Below, piece after piece: positions 43,516 through 54,696 of a stretch of 64,000 nucleotides of DNA. The notes under the pieces were generated by a model. That model was not told the origin of the DNA and did not search any database. It saw only the letters and a list, made by a program, of their open reading frames with translations. Numbering within the stretch: position 1 is the first letter of the stretch; each line of letters starts with the position of its first letter. Source of the stretch: Zygnema cylindricum. Taxonomy: Eukaryota > Streptophyta > Zygnematophyceae > Zygnematales > Zygnemataceae. The position numbers were made by a program, and so were the translations under genes. The stretch spans positions 118,958-182,957 of the forward strand of contig JBBHKE010002047.1 in assembly GCA_037447655.1 (NCBI GenBank). Direction: 5' to 3'.

Positions 43516-44207
43516 TCACAAAAAGTTTCATCTTGGTTGAAACTTCTGAAAGATGGATGGCGAGAGACCGATCTTGGATGAAAATGGTGAAAGATGGACG
43601 GCGAGATTTGCTGCCGACCGAGGCTGGTGAACCGGAACCACGTCTATGATTATTTGACGTGTTTTGTACACTGTAGTGTGACATTACATATCCTTGTTTT
43701 GTACATAAGCGTGCTTTGTTTGATTAGAAATTCAGTTCAGATTCATTATATATGACATACATTGTTGTATTCAGGTATCCTCCTTAGTCCTGGTAAATAT
43801 TATTTGATCTATGGTTGGTATGCATACGTACCTAAGTTAGGATAGTGAGTATTTGTTAGCTTTTAGAAGTATAGATCTTTTAGGTATAAGAGTAGGACTT
43901 AGCCATTTCAGAAGTTAAGAACTTGTTGTATCAAAATTATGCTTTAGCATTTTTGATAACTTTGACTGGGAGTTTCTCTCACATTTGTTTGCAGATTTTT
44001 GTGAAAATTTGGGCTTGTGTTCCTCTTTGTGTTATGTGGATTGTATTAGATTTTTAGGCTACTTGGTTGCTTATTTTGTCTTTGGCTATGTTCCAAAGTT
44101 GTATTTTTTTATGAGCATCTGTGAGAGCTTCTTGCTTGTCTTAATTCTGTGATGTCTAATCCAACTTTATCTTCATCTTCAATGGGTGTGATAGCCATAG
44201 AACAACA
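43516..44207 (+). repeat. A3, family A-related LTR remnant
   Basis: Blocks GAAAGATGGACGGCGA, AGTAGGACTTAGCCATTTC, GACTGGGAGTTTCTC and GTGTTCCTCTTTGTGTT match the 3' two-thirds of the family A LTR. It ends ATAGAACAACA with the gag-type ATG at 44152 ([19 protein letters not shown]). A purine array follows where the primer site should be. The 5' third is missing. Confidence 0.7.
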
Positions 44208-44993
44208 AAGATAGGGGGGGAGAGGGAGGGGCCGGGGGAGAGGGGGAGGGGGAGAGGGAGAGGTAAAGGGAGAGGGAGAGGGAGGGGGAGGGGGGAGGGG
44301 AGGGGGGAGAGGGAGGAGGAGGGGGAGGGGGAGGGGGAGGGGGAGGGAGAGGGAGAGGGGGGATAGGGAGGGGAGTGGGATGGAGAGGGGGAGGGGGACG
44401 GAGAAGGGGAGGGGGAGGGGGAGGGGGAGGGAGAGGGGGAGGGAGAGGGGGAGGGGGAGGGGGAGGTGAGGGGGAAGGAGAGGGGGAGGGAGAGGGGGAG
44501 CGGAGGGGGATGGGGAGGGGGAAGGGGAGGGAGAGGGGGAGGGAGATGGGGAGGGATGGAGGGAGAGGGAGAGGGAGAGGGGGGATGGAGGGGGAGGGAG
44601 GGAGGGGGAGGGAAGGGAGGGGGATAGAGGGGGTGAGCGGGGGGAGGGAGGGGGAGGGAGGGAGGGGGAGAAAGAGGGGGAGGGAGGGGGAGGGAGATGG
44701 AGGGGGAGGGAGAGGGGGGTAGGGGGAGGGAGAGGTGGGGATGGGGAGGGAGAGAGGGGGAGGGGGATAGGTGAGGGAGAGGGGGGGAGGGGGAGACAAG
44801 TTGAGGGAGAGAGTGGACGGAGGGCAGGAGAGAGAGAGAGAGAGGGGGAGGAGGGAGGTGGAGGGAGAGGGAGGGAGAGAGGGGGGGAGGGAGGGAGGGG
44901 GGGGAGAGAGGGAGAGAGGGGGGAAAGAGGGGGAGGGAGGGGGAGGGAGATGGAGAGAGAGGGGGGGGGGGGGGAGGGAGTGGGAGATGGGAA
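44208..44993 (+). repeat. Purine tract, (GGGGAG/GGGAGA)n
   Basis: About 785 bp almost entirely of G and A on the plus strand (GGGGAGG, GAGGGAGA), with rare T or C. Such tracts can form G-quadruplexes or triplex DNA. Long open frames exist on the minus strand only because the repeats lack stops (Pro/Ser/Leu-rich translation). Confidence 0.93.
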
Positions 44994-44999
44994 ATGACC

Positions 45000-46475
45000 G
45001 CCGCCGCAACCACATTCCAACCCCCACCTTCTCCTCTACCGCCTCCACTGTCATTATTGGATTTAGAGTAGCATTGGGGGCTTATATTACCCCATTTGTC
45101 GCTACTTATCCGGACAAAAGGTTGCAATGTGGCTAAGTTTGCAGCACTGAAAGAAAGGAGGCAATATTGGACAGATCTGAAAATCCGAGGTGGGAAGGAG
45201 GTTCTCCGGCCTTTTCTTGTCATCTTCTCCCTATTCCCTTCGGATTTCCTCCTCTCTTTCGTCTTCCTCGAAGATAATTTAGATCGGGCGTTTCTGGTGA
45301 CTTAGCGTTGAGGGAACCTGGATTTCCTCCTCTCCTTACTCCTCTTCCTTGAAGATAATTCAGATCGGGCGTTTCTGGTGACTTTGCATTGATTGAACCG
45401 GTCGGTTGGGTTCCCCTCAATGAGTTTGGACGATTCGCCTCGGTCGATTTAAGGAATGTGATTATGTAATCCAAGGTTTGGAATCTCTTGATAAAAGAAT
45501 ATTCCTTAAATTTATCATTTTCTCCGGCAAGGCATGGATGAAGACTGATGCCTTACCATTCTCTTCAATAAATTTTACCATATTTGCGAGTTGCTCAATA
45601 ATCATGTTAAATCTCTTTGTAGCTTCATCTATAGATTCACTTGGCTTCACTTTGAAAGAGGTATGGTCGGTATAAATGTGTTGGCTTACACTTTGGAGAC
45701 TCTTCTCGAAATTGTTTTCGAGAGCCACCCAACAATCATGGGCAAATCTCCGGGTAAGAATAGATCATGTATGGAAGTGCTACATGATTGAAATAAACCG
45801 CCGATAGCGAAAAGATTTTTCTTCGTTTACACCCGATAAACCCTCTGATTCGATGTAGGCATTTTCTCCACCCCTTTCACCACCTTCCAAAGTCGTTTGA
45901 GTTTAAATTGGCCTTTGATGTATTTCTTCCACGTTTGATAATTCATACCATTAAAGATAATGATATTTCGGACAAAAATTCAACTTGTTCGTCATTTACT
46001 CTCCTGTCATTAAGATTGGAATCATCATCGATGGGAGGTTTCCCCTTTCGAATCAATTCCCTTGTCTCCTCCTCATCCGGATCATCAATGCTTGGATCTT
46101 AATTCGGATCTCCAAAGAATAGAGGTCTTACGCCACGGTTCCCCTTGGAGATCCGCTGATCCACTTAACGGAAAAGACCGTCCATCAATTTTTGAAGACA
46201 ATATTCCATCAAGTCATCTTCCTCTTCTTTTTCCCCTCATTCTCTTTCTTTTGACCGAACGGATCGGCCTGAAAAGTTTCCTCAAAAGCCATACCGGTGA
46301 GGGCAAATGGAGTTTCCACTTTCGGATCTGATGATGATTCGGATGAATCTGGAGGATCCGGATCCGGAGGTTGAGGAATTATAGACGAAAGATCATAAGG
46401 GAAGGGGTTTTTTTCTTTCCTTTCACCCATGGCGGCCAATCTAGCCATCTTTCTACATCTCAATAGAGCACACAA
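45000..46475 (-). pseudogene. D2 gag region
   Basis: After the D2 primer site the minus strand reads MARLAAMGERKEKNPFPYDLS..., a Pro/Asp-rich stretch and FEETFQADPFGQKKENE (46475-46209). The frame 45728-45462 then has a copia-type Gag segment (EATKRFNMIIEQLANMVKFIEENGK...LPEKMINLRNILLSRDSKPW). The frame 45474-45220 shows an about 26-residue repeat (NAKSPETPDLNYL twice) from an 80-bp duplication at 45241-45400. The frame ends against the purine array. No pol genes are seen. Confidence 0.65.
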
Positions 46476-46476
46476 A

Positions 46477-46487
46477 CTCCGATACCA
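46477..46487 (-). promoter_or_regulatory. D2 primer-binding site (tRNA 3'-end type)
   Basis: On the minus strand TGGTATCGGAG lies two bases after the LTR end (TCTCATCA). It is near TGGTATCAGAG of standard initiator tRNA-Met sites. Confidence 0.65.
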
Positions 46488-46489
46488 CT

Positions 46490-46990
46490 TGATGAGATCT
46501 CACACAAAATCAAAGTGGATTAAACAGCGGAAGCATTCAATAAGTCACACGAGAGAGAGCACTCTACGGATGCCAATATATTCTATAGATTTTCTTTCAC
46601 AAAATGATTAACTCTCCCTCTCCCCTAAGCTTCAATATATAGAGTATTTCAATCGTAATGTCACAACTTCAAACTAAAAACCAAACCAAACATAAAGTTC
46701 GCACGAAACGCCTACGAATCAAATCGCGTCTACACGCAAAACTACTTAGTACTAAAGTACTAAACAAACGTTCAACAAAACGTCCACACCAAACAAGACC
46801 TTATACACCAAACGACTTCAAAACTTGATCGTCACAAAATCGTATCTACGCTAGACCAAGAATCTACGAAACAATCTACATCACATAATGACGCCAAACC
46901 AACCAACACCACACGCTTAACTTAAAGAGAAATTAGTCGAATGCGCGAGTGACCGCGACGGCCGATTACAACTTTGATTCTAACACGTCG
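46490..46990 (-). repeat. D2 5' LTR (upper end uncertain)
   Basis: Its reverse complement aligns with 4115-4538 (GAATATATTGGC, GGTTTGGTTTTTAGTTTGA) and less closely with the D1 LTR. The lower end is TGATGAGATC. The upper boundary is estimated from loss of similarity. Confidence 0.55.
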
Positions 46991-48028
46991 AACGAGCAAT
47001 GACAATCTAACAAGTAGCAAAGGCCATTTGCCTTCGTACAAGGTGGATTCAAATCCATCGAAAGGGACGAAAAAATCTTTGCTGGAAGGTATCCTTTGAC
47101 GTTTCTTTTCCTTTGCAGAAGGATTTTCTGTTTAAAACTTAATGTCACAATTCGTATAGTGATTAATTATGCACGTACAAACGTTAAAACTTAGTACGTT
47201 TTTACAAATCTTAAACTTCATCCGTGCGTACAAGTACGCAATCTTGAATTTGTGCTTTTCAAATCTTTTAATATTCCTTGTCGGCTGAGCAAAAACCTAC
47301 GTGGTTCTAATCCCACTAAAGCACGTATTTATAGGTGTCTTACTGGCAAAACCTGATGGATAAGTGATAAAAATATAAGTGTCACTAAACATGTCCGTAC
47401 GATTACTAAAAACGCTTGATGGACGACGACCCTTAGGCCGAACTTCCATTATCGAAATAGTGAGGTTGTTTACTAAAAGTCATACAGTTTGGCACAGGTA
47501 TGTACCATATTTTGGTTGTTTTTGGGAAAACATCTTTACTGGAAGTATTCACTGGATTCTCCAAGGTTACGGGAGTCTACCTTGATAATCGGATGTTTTA
47601 CTTTTACAATCTAATATTCGATCGCTCAAACCCTTCAGTGTGCGGAAAACGTGGTCAAAGAGGACACTAAGCACAAACTGAAAGTGTCAAATTGGTCCGC
47701 GTGGAAAAGAGAAAAAATATCCACAATGAACGCGGGATCAGTTCCTAAACACGTCGTAGAAGCCATGGGCCCTACGCCGAGTGGATGCGAGTTCACGGAA
47801 AGCCGCAAGAAAATCTTTGACTGAGGATCTCCTTTAAAGCTCCTTTCGCCATCCAGTGACCTTGTTATACCAATCTGACATTTGCTTACGTTTTTACAAA
47901 TCTTAGGTTTCGTCCAGCCATACATATTTTCATTCAAACTTTGAGTTGGTATAAGTATTACATACATTCTAATTTCTTGTAAATTTTTAGCATCCCAATA
48001 TTAACATACGTGGTACCAACCAAAATGA
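46991..48028. other. Unassigned region with a diverged direct repeat
   Basis: Segments near 47070-47235 and 47800-47930 share AAAATCTTTG-CTG-GG-ATC-CTTT and ACGTTTTTACAAATCTTA-(A/G) blocks in the same orientation, about 720 bp apart. A 110-codon minus frame (47967-47635) is unrecognised. Nothing else is supportable. Confidence 0.4.
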
Positions 48029-49325
48029 TCGTGTTGTGTATCGAACCAAAGAAAAATAGTAAAAAATATAAATACAAAATACCAATTAAAAAACCAAAAG
48101 AGTGGAAACACATTTTTGACACTAATTACGTCAGTAAAAAGCAATAATTTCATACCCTTTCAAAAATAATGTATTATACAAAAATAACATAAGCTTTTCA
48201 AGTATGCTGACGACTTATTGTCGTTTTTTTTTTTTGAAGATATTTTTTCATTTCTATCCCACAGTTGGTGACATTATCCAAGCACACTAGCAACGAAACC
48301 CTAAAGATAGAAAATAAAAACAGATCAAAGCAATCCAAAGAAAACCACCAGACTGGGAAAGAAAACAAATTACAATAACTAGATGGAAAGAAAGCAATTG
48401 ACACCAATAATGACGAAAAATAGGAATGAAGCAAATTAAAATAAACTAGAGATAAAGAAACTAATTAACACCAGGAATAAAGGAAATTAGAAATAAAAAC
48501 AAATTAAGTACGGGAATATTTGCGACAGTAGCAACTAGCCTCTGAAGTCTATTAATATTCCCACTTTTAATATTCCCAACAGAAGTCCAACCAGCGGACC
48601 TAAACCCTTCCCTAACCGGTTGAAGGAGCCGAGATAGCCGGTATTCCCACAAAGGCGGACAGGACTGGAACCAGACCGCCACGTCACCCCTCTGACAGCA
48701 AGAAAACACCAAATCCGCACAACACAATTATTCACCACGACAAGTAGAACACAGTCTGGAGGGAAACCTTGCACGTTGGCTTGCGCCGGTAGATTAGGTA
48801 AGGTCTTAATACAAAGAAAAGGAGAAGCTCAGAGACAATTACTAGCAATAAAAGACCGATAATATCGGTTTTTTATCGCGATAACACCGGTACTGATAAC
48901 TATTGGCGATAATTGTACGGTTTATTCCGTTGTAGTGAATCGTCGTTATTCCGTTACACAGATTACAAAACAGTTTGTTACACGTGTCATGCCACGCTAC
49001 ATACAGGTCAAAATATAATACAGTAAATAATTAAGTACTAATATATAGTGTACTATATATTTTCCACTTATCGCCTAATTAGGTTTAACCCTAAAACAGG
49101 ATACGGAACATGTTGTTACACTCGACTTGCCACGCTATATAAAGTCAATAATATAATATAGTATATTGTAAAGTACTATTGCATGCGTACTATATTTTTT
49201 TAAGTTATCTCCGATAAGGAATTTGTTGGTCTCGGACCGATATATCGCGACCTCTTACCGTTCGATAACCGATAACTATCGGTACCGGTGTTATCGTGAT
49301 AAGTTTTTTGCCGATACACAACACA
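48029..49325. mobile_element. hAT-like MITE H2, interrupted
   Basis: Ends GTGTTGTGTATCG (48031-48043) and CCGATACACAACAC (49311-49324) match the H1 terminal repeats, as do the inner CGATAACACCGGTA motifs. The left terminal repeat is split by an 819-bp insertion (48044-48862) flanked by TATCG on both sides. Without it the MITE is about 470 bp. The outer 8-mers are only partly alike. Confidence 0.65.
48044..48862. mobile_element. Unclassified insertion inside MITE H2
   Basis: It begins AACCAAAGAAAAATAG, is bounded by TATCG (48039-48043 and 48863-48867), and its first 234 bp recur in direct orientation at 50576-50809 with the same left end. It has no terminal repeats, poly(A) or coding frame that I recognise. 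The defined left end with diverging right parts suggests an element whose family is not identifiable by eye. Confidence 0.5.
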
Positions 49326-50575
49326 AGAAAATAGTCAAAGATTTACATACCGACCAATTTCATTTCAACATATGTACATGTAGTACCATCTCAATGTACG
49401 ACAGAGTTCCCCTTCTCTTTGCAACCTTAACATCGCTTTGTATATTTACACCTCTTACAATTGTTTTTTCTTTTTTTCGAAAATAAAACTCACATTTATT
49501 CTTAACAACTATTTTTTTCATCCTTTTCTAATAGCGACGTTGTCCCAAAATCCTTCAAGTATATGGAACTGTTAATAAGCTCTGTGAGCACTGAATATAT
49601 GTGATGAAAAATATATTTTTTTAGAAAAAAATATCGTTACTATTCTAAATTAAGGCATATTGTAGATTGAGTATTTTTTTCAAAAAGAATTCAACATGGA
49701 ATTGTTTTTGATTCCGTGCCTTTAGCTGAATTTTTATGATAGTAACCAAACTTAAAAAGTGTTGAATATGTTAGCATTTATGATGTATTTATCATGGGAA
49801 AAGTTGACTTTTTGAAATTAGGTCATTTTGAGTTTTGTAGATGCGTTTGGAAGGCGATGGGAAAGCAAAGATGCCTTTGATTGAAAAAAAGGAGGAAAAG
49901 GGCGACGCTTAAGAAATAGCCGTGGAAAATGAAGATTTGCCAAAAATAAAGGGTCAAGATTTGTAATCTATTTAGGAATTAAAACTTGCTTTTATCAATA
50001 GAAGATGAGAACATCAAAGGGATAGTATATTGGACTCAAGAAAGTGCATTGATGTGTCTTTTGTCTTGAAGAATAAATGTGGTAATAGAAATATAAAAAA
50101 CTAATCGTTACATTTTGTGAACAATATTTTGGACCCTCCCTTTAGGAAACGTTTTTATAAGTGTTATTTACAATCTGAAAATGTTGAAGGTTTTTTGTTG
50201 TCATCATTCAAATTTTAGAGATGACGATTGTCAGTGGTTAATACCTAAATTTCCATTATGAATCATCAATTGGAAAGAGTAATGAAATGCAAACACTAAA
50301 CGGTAAAAAAAAAATAGATGTAAAAGAGGAGAAAAAATAAAGAATGGGAAGCAGCAAACTTAGGAGAGTTTATATTTGCATGGGAATTTACAACACTTCG
50401 TAGAAGAAATTCAAGAAATTATGTCTTTTTCAAAGAATGTAAATTGTGGTTCTTGTACATATTCTTTTGTACATCCTCAAGTATGAAGCACTCGATTATA
50501 GATAGTCACGAGGTTGTTATGTTGTAAATATGCGCAAGTGTTTAAAGGCCATCTCAATTGAGTCGGTTAGAAGCA
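49326..50575. other. Unassigned AT-rich region
   Basis: AT-rich with T-runs. No open frame with recognisable content, RNA gene or repeat match is seen. Confidence 0.4.
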
Positions 50576-50809
50576 AACCAAAGAAAAATAGTAAAAAATA
50601 TAAATACAAAATACCAATTAAAAAACCAAAAGAGTGGAAACACATTTTTGACACTAATTACGTCAGTAAAAAGCAATAATTTCATACCCTTTCAAAAATA
50701 ATGTATTATACAAAAATAACATAAGCTTTTCAAGTATGCTGACGACTTATTGTCGCTGTTTTTTTTGAAGATATTTTTTCATTTCTATCCCACAGCTGGT
50801 GACATTACC
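50576..50809 (+). repeat. Second copy of the AACCAAAG element end
   Basis: Nearly identical to 48044-48277 (AACCAAAGAAAAATAG through CCCACAG-TGGTGACATTA). It diverges abruptly after that point. Confidence 0.85.
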
Positions 50810-51720
50810 AAAAAAATATATCAAACCCCTAAAACTATAAACCACCCAAAAACACCGTAAAAGCACAATGAAATTGGACCCTTTTGAAAAAAATGTTTAC
50901 ATTGACGAAAGCACTCTTGCCCCATCAATAACAATAAAAACAAATAGAAAAAAATAGTAATACATATTTTTAATATAAACGAAAAGCATTTCAAAAACAT
51001 AAGAGTAAACGAAAGAATAATGAAAATATTGGATAACGAATTTACGAACGATAACGCAAGAACCAACAACCAATTATCAAAGACCAAAAAGTGGTAATAA
51101 ACGTACCTTATAATATCGATTTGCGTAGGATGTATTAGCTCTACCATAACTTTTTTTCACGACAAACATCCGTATTGCATCAATCAATTTTAGTCTCCCT
51201 TCGTTTACTTTCTCCATTCTTCGCTATTGTTTCTCATAGTCGCCGCCAATAGTTCTCCAAACTTGTGAATTGTTTCTTTATTTTTTTCAGTGTCACCTGT
51301 ATTTCTCCAAATATCTCTTCAGTAATTTGATGAATGTCTTGTAGACTGTTCGTCTGTTCGTTCTGGATCTCTTCCACTCTAAAAGAAACGATCTTTAACG
51401 TTTCGTTTTCAATCCACTGAACGTAAATATTTCGAGGTCTTGTTGCGGTTGCATTATCCTATTATTGTTCAAATGGCAGTTCGTTATCCACCGTATTTTT
51501 TTTTTTTTTGGTTCCACTTTTTTTGTGCCTTTTTTTCCCGACTCCTTTACTACCATTTGGGCCCTTTGGTTTTGTGGCTAGAGATTTTTTGTTCAAATTA
51601 CTGGCTCTTACATTCCAACTTTTGTAGATAAAACCTCCTCCATCTACAAAAATTCAACTCATATTTTTTACTTGTGATTATGTTAGTTTTATTCATTCAA
51701 AATATCGTGGAAAGAAAAGA
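50810..51720. other. Unassigned AT-rich region
   Basis: A minus frame 51147-50821 is hydrophobic, but its composition follows from A/T-rich sequence. Nothing else is recognised. Confidence 0.4.
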
Positions 51721-51729
51721 AAAAAAAAT

Positions 51730-52140
51730 GAAATCTCTCACTCCCTCCCACTTTCTCTTATACTCTCAAAAATTTTCCCTCTCTTTTTCCCTCTCCCGCT
51801 TTCAAAAATATGCCATCCCTCTCTCTCTCCCTCTTCCTAAAATATACCCTCTCCCTCTCTCTCTCGTAAATCTGCGATCTCTTTTTCCTTCGTCTGTTTA
51901 CCTCTCTCAAAAATCTGCCCTCTCTCTTTTTCAAAAATCAACTTTCTTCCTCTCCCTCCCTATCCCACTCACTCTCCTCCCTTCTAAAAAGCCGCCCTCT
52001 CTCTCGTCCACTCTAAAAAACATGCCCTCTCCTTTTCCCTCTCTCTCCCTCTCTTAAGAATTTGCTCTCTCTTCCTCTCTCTAAAACACCAGCATTTTTC
52101 CTCTCGCTCTCCCTCTTTCCCTCACTCTGCCTTTTTGCTC
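51730..52140 (+). repeat. Pyrimidine-rich tract (CTCTCCCTCTTTCTCAAAAAT type)
   Basis: A degenerate repeat of CCCTCTCTCT runs punctuated by AAAAAT(C/A)TGCC spacers, about 25-35 bp per unit. The 127-codon frame over it is a by-product. Confidence 0.8.
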
Positions 52141-52997
52141 TCAAAACTGTTAAGCTTTCTGCGTCCATTTTCAGCTAAGGACCAGAAAGTAAAACATAGT
52201 CAAAGTGACGTGTGAATAAATCAACCGGAGTCTTGTTAGTTATATGTACGGTTGATAGACGTGAAGGTACATATACGTAGACGTCAAGTTTTCGTGAAAA
52301 CGTGGTCCTTGACTTGTAGTGTACGGGAAGTCAAGTAGCCGCAAATTTTGAGTATACGTGACGAAAAAGCATGCGAACATTTTGTACTTGGCGGTCTTTG
52401 ATTGGTCTACATGTGTCACAAGTTAGATTCTATTTCTTTACGTGACACGCAAGTTCATAGGCCTACACGACACCTACATATATAAAAATGTACCAAAGCT
52501 ATGTATCAATCATCAATCCTCAATCTACTGAATGATTCTCTCCACATTTTCCCTGCTGCTATTTTTGCACTGAGTGCTTATTTTGTCGCATAATCTATCT
52601 TCTTTCTTGTTCAGTAATTAAGCCTTGCTTTCTCATATAGAGATTTGTTGCTTCTCATATAGAGATTTGTTTTCCTTAGCTACCTGTCTTGGCCACTTCT
52701 TCAGAATCTCAACAATAGGCATCGCATGCTCACAAGTGTGGCGACATCTTTGAGTTACTTAAGTATGGAGGTAGTAGTGGCAGAATGTGTTTCATCGGAA
52801 TCATGTTTTAATGTAACCTTTGGAGGAAGTAGGAGAGTGAGAGGAGTGAAGAAAATAATGAAAAAAAAACATTATATATAGGTATATATGAAAATTATTT
52901 TTCCGAAATGTTTCTTCGATGTTAAACAAATGTATGTGGATTTGAAATGCTTACGCCTGAGTGATTGTGCCTTTGTGCGTTGTGGTGTTTTATGGAT
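52141..52997. other. Possible D-like LTR remnant and unassigned flank
   Basis: TATATAAAAATG (52492) followed by TTTGCACTGAGTGCTTATTTT and CGCATAATCTATC loosely parallels the D1 LTR end. A 21-bp direct repeat CTTCTCATATAGAGATTTGT occurs at 52630 and 52651. There are no coding motifs. The assignment is tentative. Confidence 0.3.
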
Positions 52998-53345
52998 CCT
53001 ATCGCTCCCTCCCTCCCTCTTGCCATTCATCCTCCTCACCTTCTCTCCTTCCCTCCCTTCCTTATTGTCCCCCTCTTCACCCGTCCTCTTCCCCCCTCCT
53101 CTTCCCCACCTCCCCCTTCCCCCCCTCTCTTCCCCCTTCCCTCACTTTCACTCTCCCCCCTTCTTTTTCTCCTCTCCTCCCCCTCTCTCTGTTCCTCCAT
53201 CCCTCCTTTCCTCCTACCCGTCCACCTCTCTCCCTTCTTCGTCCCTTCCCTCCCTACCTCCCCCTTCCCCCTCCTTTCTTTTCTGTTCTCCTCTTCTCCC
53301 CTTTCCCCTCCTATCTCTCCCCCCTATTCCCTCCCTCCCCCCGTC
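52998..53345 (+). repeat. Pyrimidine tract (CCCTCC/CTTCCC)n
   Basis: About 350 bp of C/T-rich sequence, the strand complement in character to the purine tract at 44.2-45.0 kb. Open frames on all three plus frames result from lack of A-containing stops. Confidence 0.9.
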
Positions 53346-53888
53346 CTCTTCTTGATATGGCACAAGTTCTCATTTACAAAATAATTGAACATTTACCACT
53401 AGAGATTAGAAATTGAATACACGACACAACACATTAGGATGGATTTTGGGCAATACGCATTGGAGGTTGGCCATTGAATGTTGGCATTTGAACATTGTAG
53501 ATTCAAAATTAGAAGTCTGTTTTTGTAATTAGACATTGCACACTAAAAATTGAACACTAGACATTGCATATTATATTTTTGGAAAAACATCCCATAAACA
53601 CAAGGCTCGTACATTATGACTGTTATTGGTGGCATATACTACTTAATTTGGGCTCTTTCCAATCATTAGATTGCCTCCAGTTCAAAATGGAAAGCATGAT
53701 CCCCACGAAGTGTAGAAGTGCATGTATGAGAGGAAAATGTTAAAACAACAACATATATGATAGTGAAACTTCTATACAACAACCATTACATAAAATTGGT
53801 TTATCCAAATGTAGCCATCATAATTGACAACATACTTTTTCAAAACAAGCATCTCATTTTTTTTTTTAACGAAAAAAACCGAGAATTA
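53346..53888. other. Unassigned region before C1
   Basis: Contains loosely repeated ATTGAACA(C/T)T and AGACATTGCA words (53385-53565) but no gene or family match. It ends GAATTA next to the C1 LTR. Confidence 0.4.
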
Positions 53889-54683
53889 TGTATTATTTTT
53901 GGGAAAACTATGGACTCTCAGCAATGAGATAATCTCGTCGCTGGAATAGCGATGACCAACGACGAAATGATTTCTACTTTAAAGAGACGTCACAGAATTC
54001 TAACGCGTCAGACGAAAAAAAACATAATACTAAAAGAATTCTGTGAATGTAACATTGTGTTACGACCTACGGACGGAAATCACCGCGGATTATATGGACA
54101 AATTCAATTGTCGACGTACAGACTCCTTATTGGTGTTGGAGAAAGTCGGTGTACATTAGATTACCAAGTACAATCATAGTACCGATCAGTATGAATTACG
54201 TAAGGACAAATCAGGGTTATTTGCAGCAGGAAATTGTAATTAGAATTAAGTGCACTAGGCAGTGCAACTGGCAGTACGATAGTGCGCCTACAGTGATCTT
54301 ATTGGTAGATAGATAGTTAGATAGTCTTGTTTGTATAAAGTAGGAGTTAGACGTTTGATAGAATTAACTTGTATAAGTTCACTAAGGAAAGTGACATTTA
54401 AGGTTGTCTTTGTGAGTGTGTCACTTTGTGACTGATCAGAGTTTGTGCTTAAAACTCTGTCAATATATTGTTAAGTGTGAGCTCTAAGTGAGCTATGTTG
54501 TAAGCCTAAGTGGCTTTTGTAGTGTTAAGTGTAAGCTGGTCAAAGTGGCCATTTGTGTGGTACTTATGGGTTGCCTTTTTGCTGAATTAAATGGGTGACT
54601 CTGCAGCAGCTGGTAGTGTCCCTGTGTCCCTGTTGCTACAGAGCAACCGGAGCAACCGGTTATTTGTAGCAACCGGAGCAACC
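53889..54683 (+). repeat. C1 5' LTR (family C)
   Basis: It starts TGTATTATTTTTGGG and matches 58871-59671 through ACTCTCA(G/A)C(A/G)ATGAGATAATC, GCGATGACCAACGACGAAATGA and AAATGGGTGACT. Its last about 45 bp differ from the 3' LTR by a tandem AGCAACCGGAGCAACCGG expansion, so the exact end is uncertain. It has a gag-type ATG at 54591. Confidence 0.88.
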
Positions 54684-54696
54684 GGTTATGGGCCCA
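54684..54696 (+). promoter_or_regulatory. C1 primer-binding site, half-tRNA(iMet) type
   Basis: GGTTATGGGCCCA, identical to the A2 site and complementary to the initiator tRNA-Met anticodon arm. It overlaps the codons for V-M-G-P. Confidence 0.88.

Noticed and set aside
44109-45223. Pro/Ser-rich open frames of 290-355 codons on the minus strand
   Set aside because: They are simple translations of the G/A tract, which lacks stop codons on that strand. Several frames are open at once and none has a domain.
47635-47967. 110-codon minus-strand frame
   Set aside because: No recognisable domain. Its DNA overlaps a diverged direct repeat, so it is likely repeat-derived.
50821-51147. Hydrophobic 108-codon minus-strand frame that looks membrane-spanning
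   Set aside because: Phe/Ile/Leu content follows from A/T-rich DNA. There is no motif, no homologue that I recognise and no supporting context.
52888-53416. Three overlapping plus-strand frames of about 140-155 codons
   Set aside because: By-products of the CCCTCC-rich tract. All three phases are open and the composition is pure low complexity.
54591-54690. C1 LTR ATG at 54591 as the true gag start
   Set aside because: It is out of frame with gag in this copy because of the AGCAACCGG expansion, though it may be the ancestral start as in the 3' LTR (59622).
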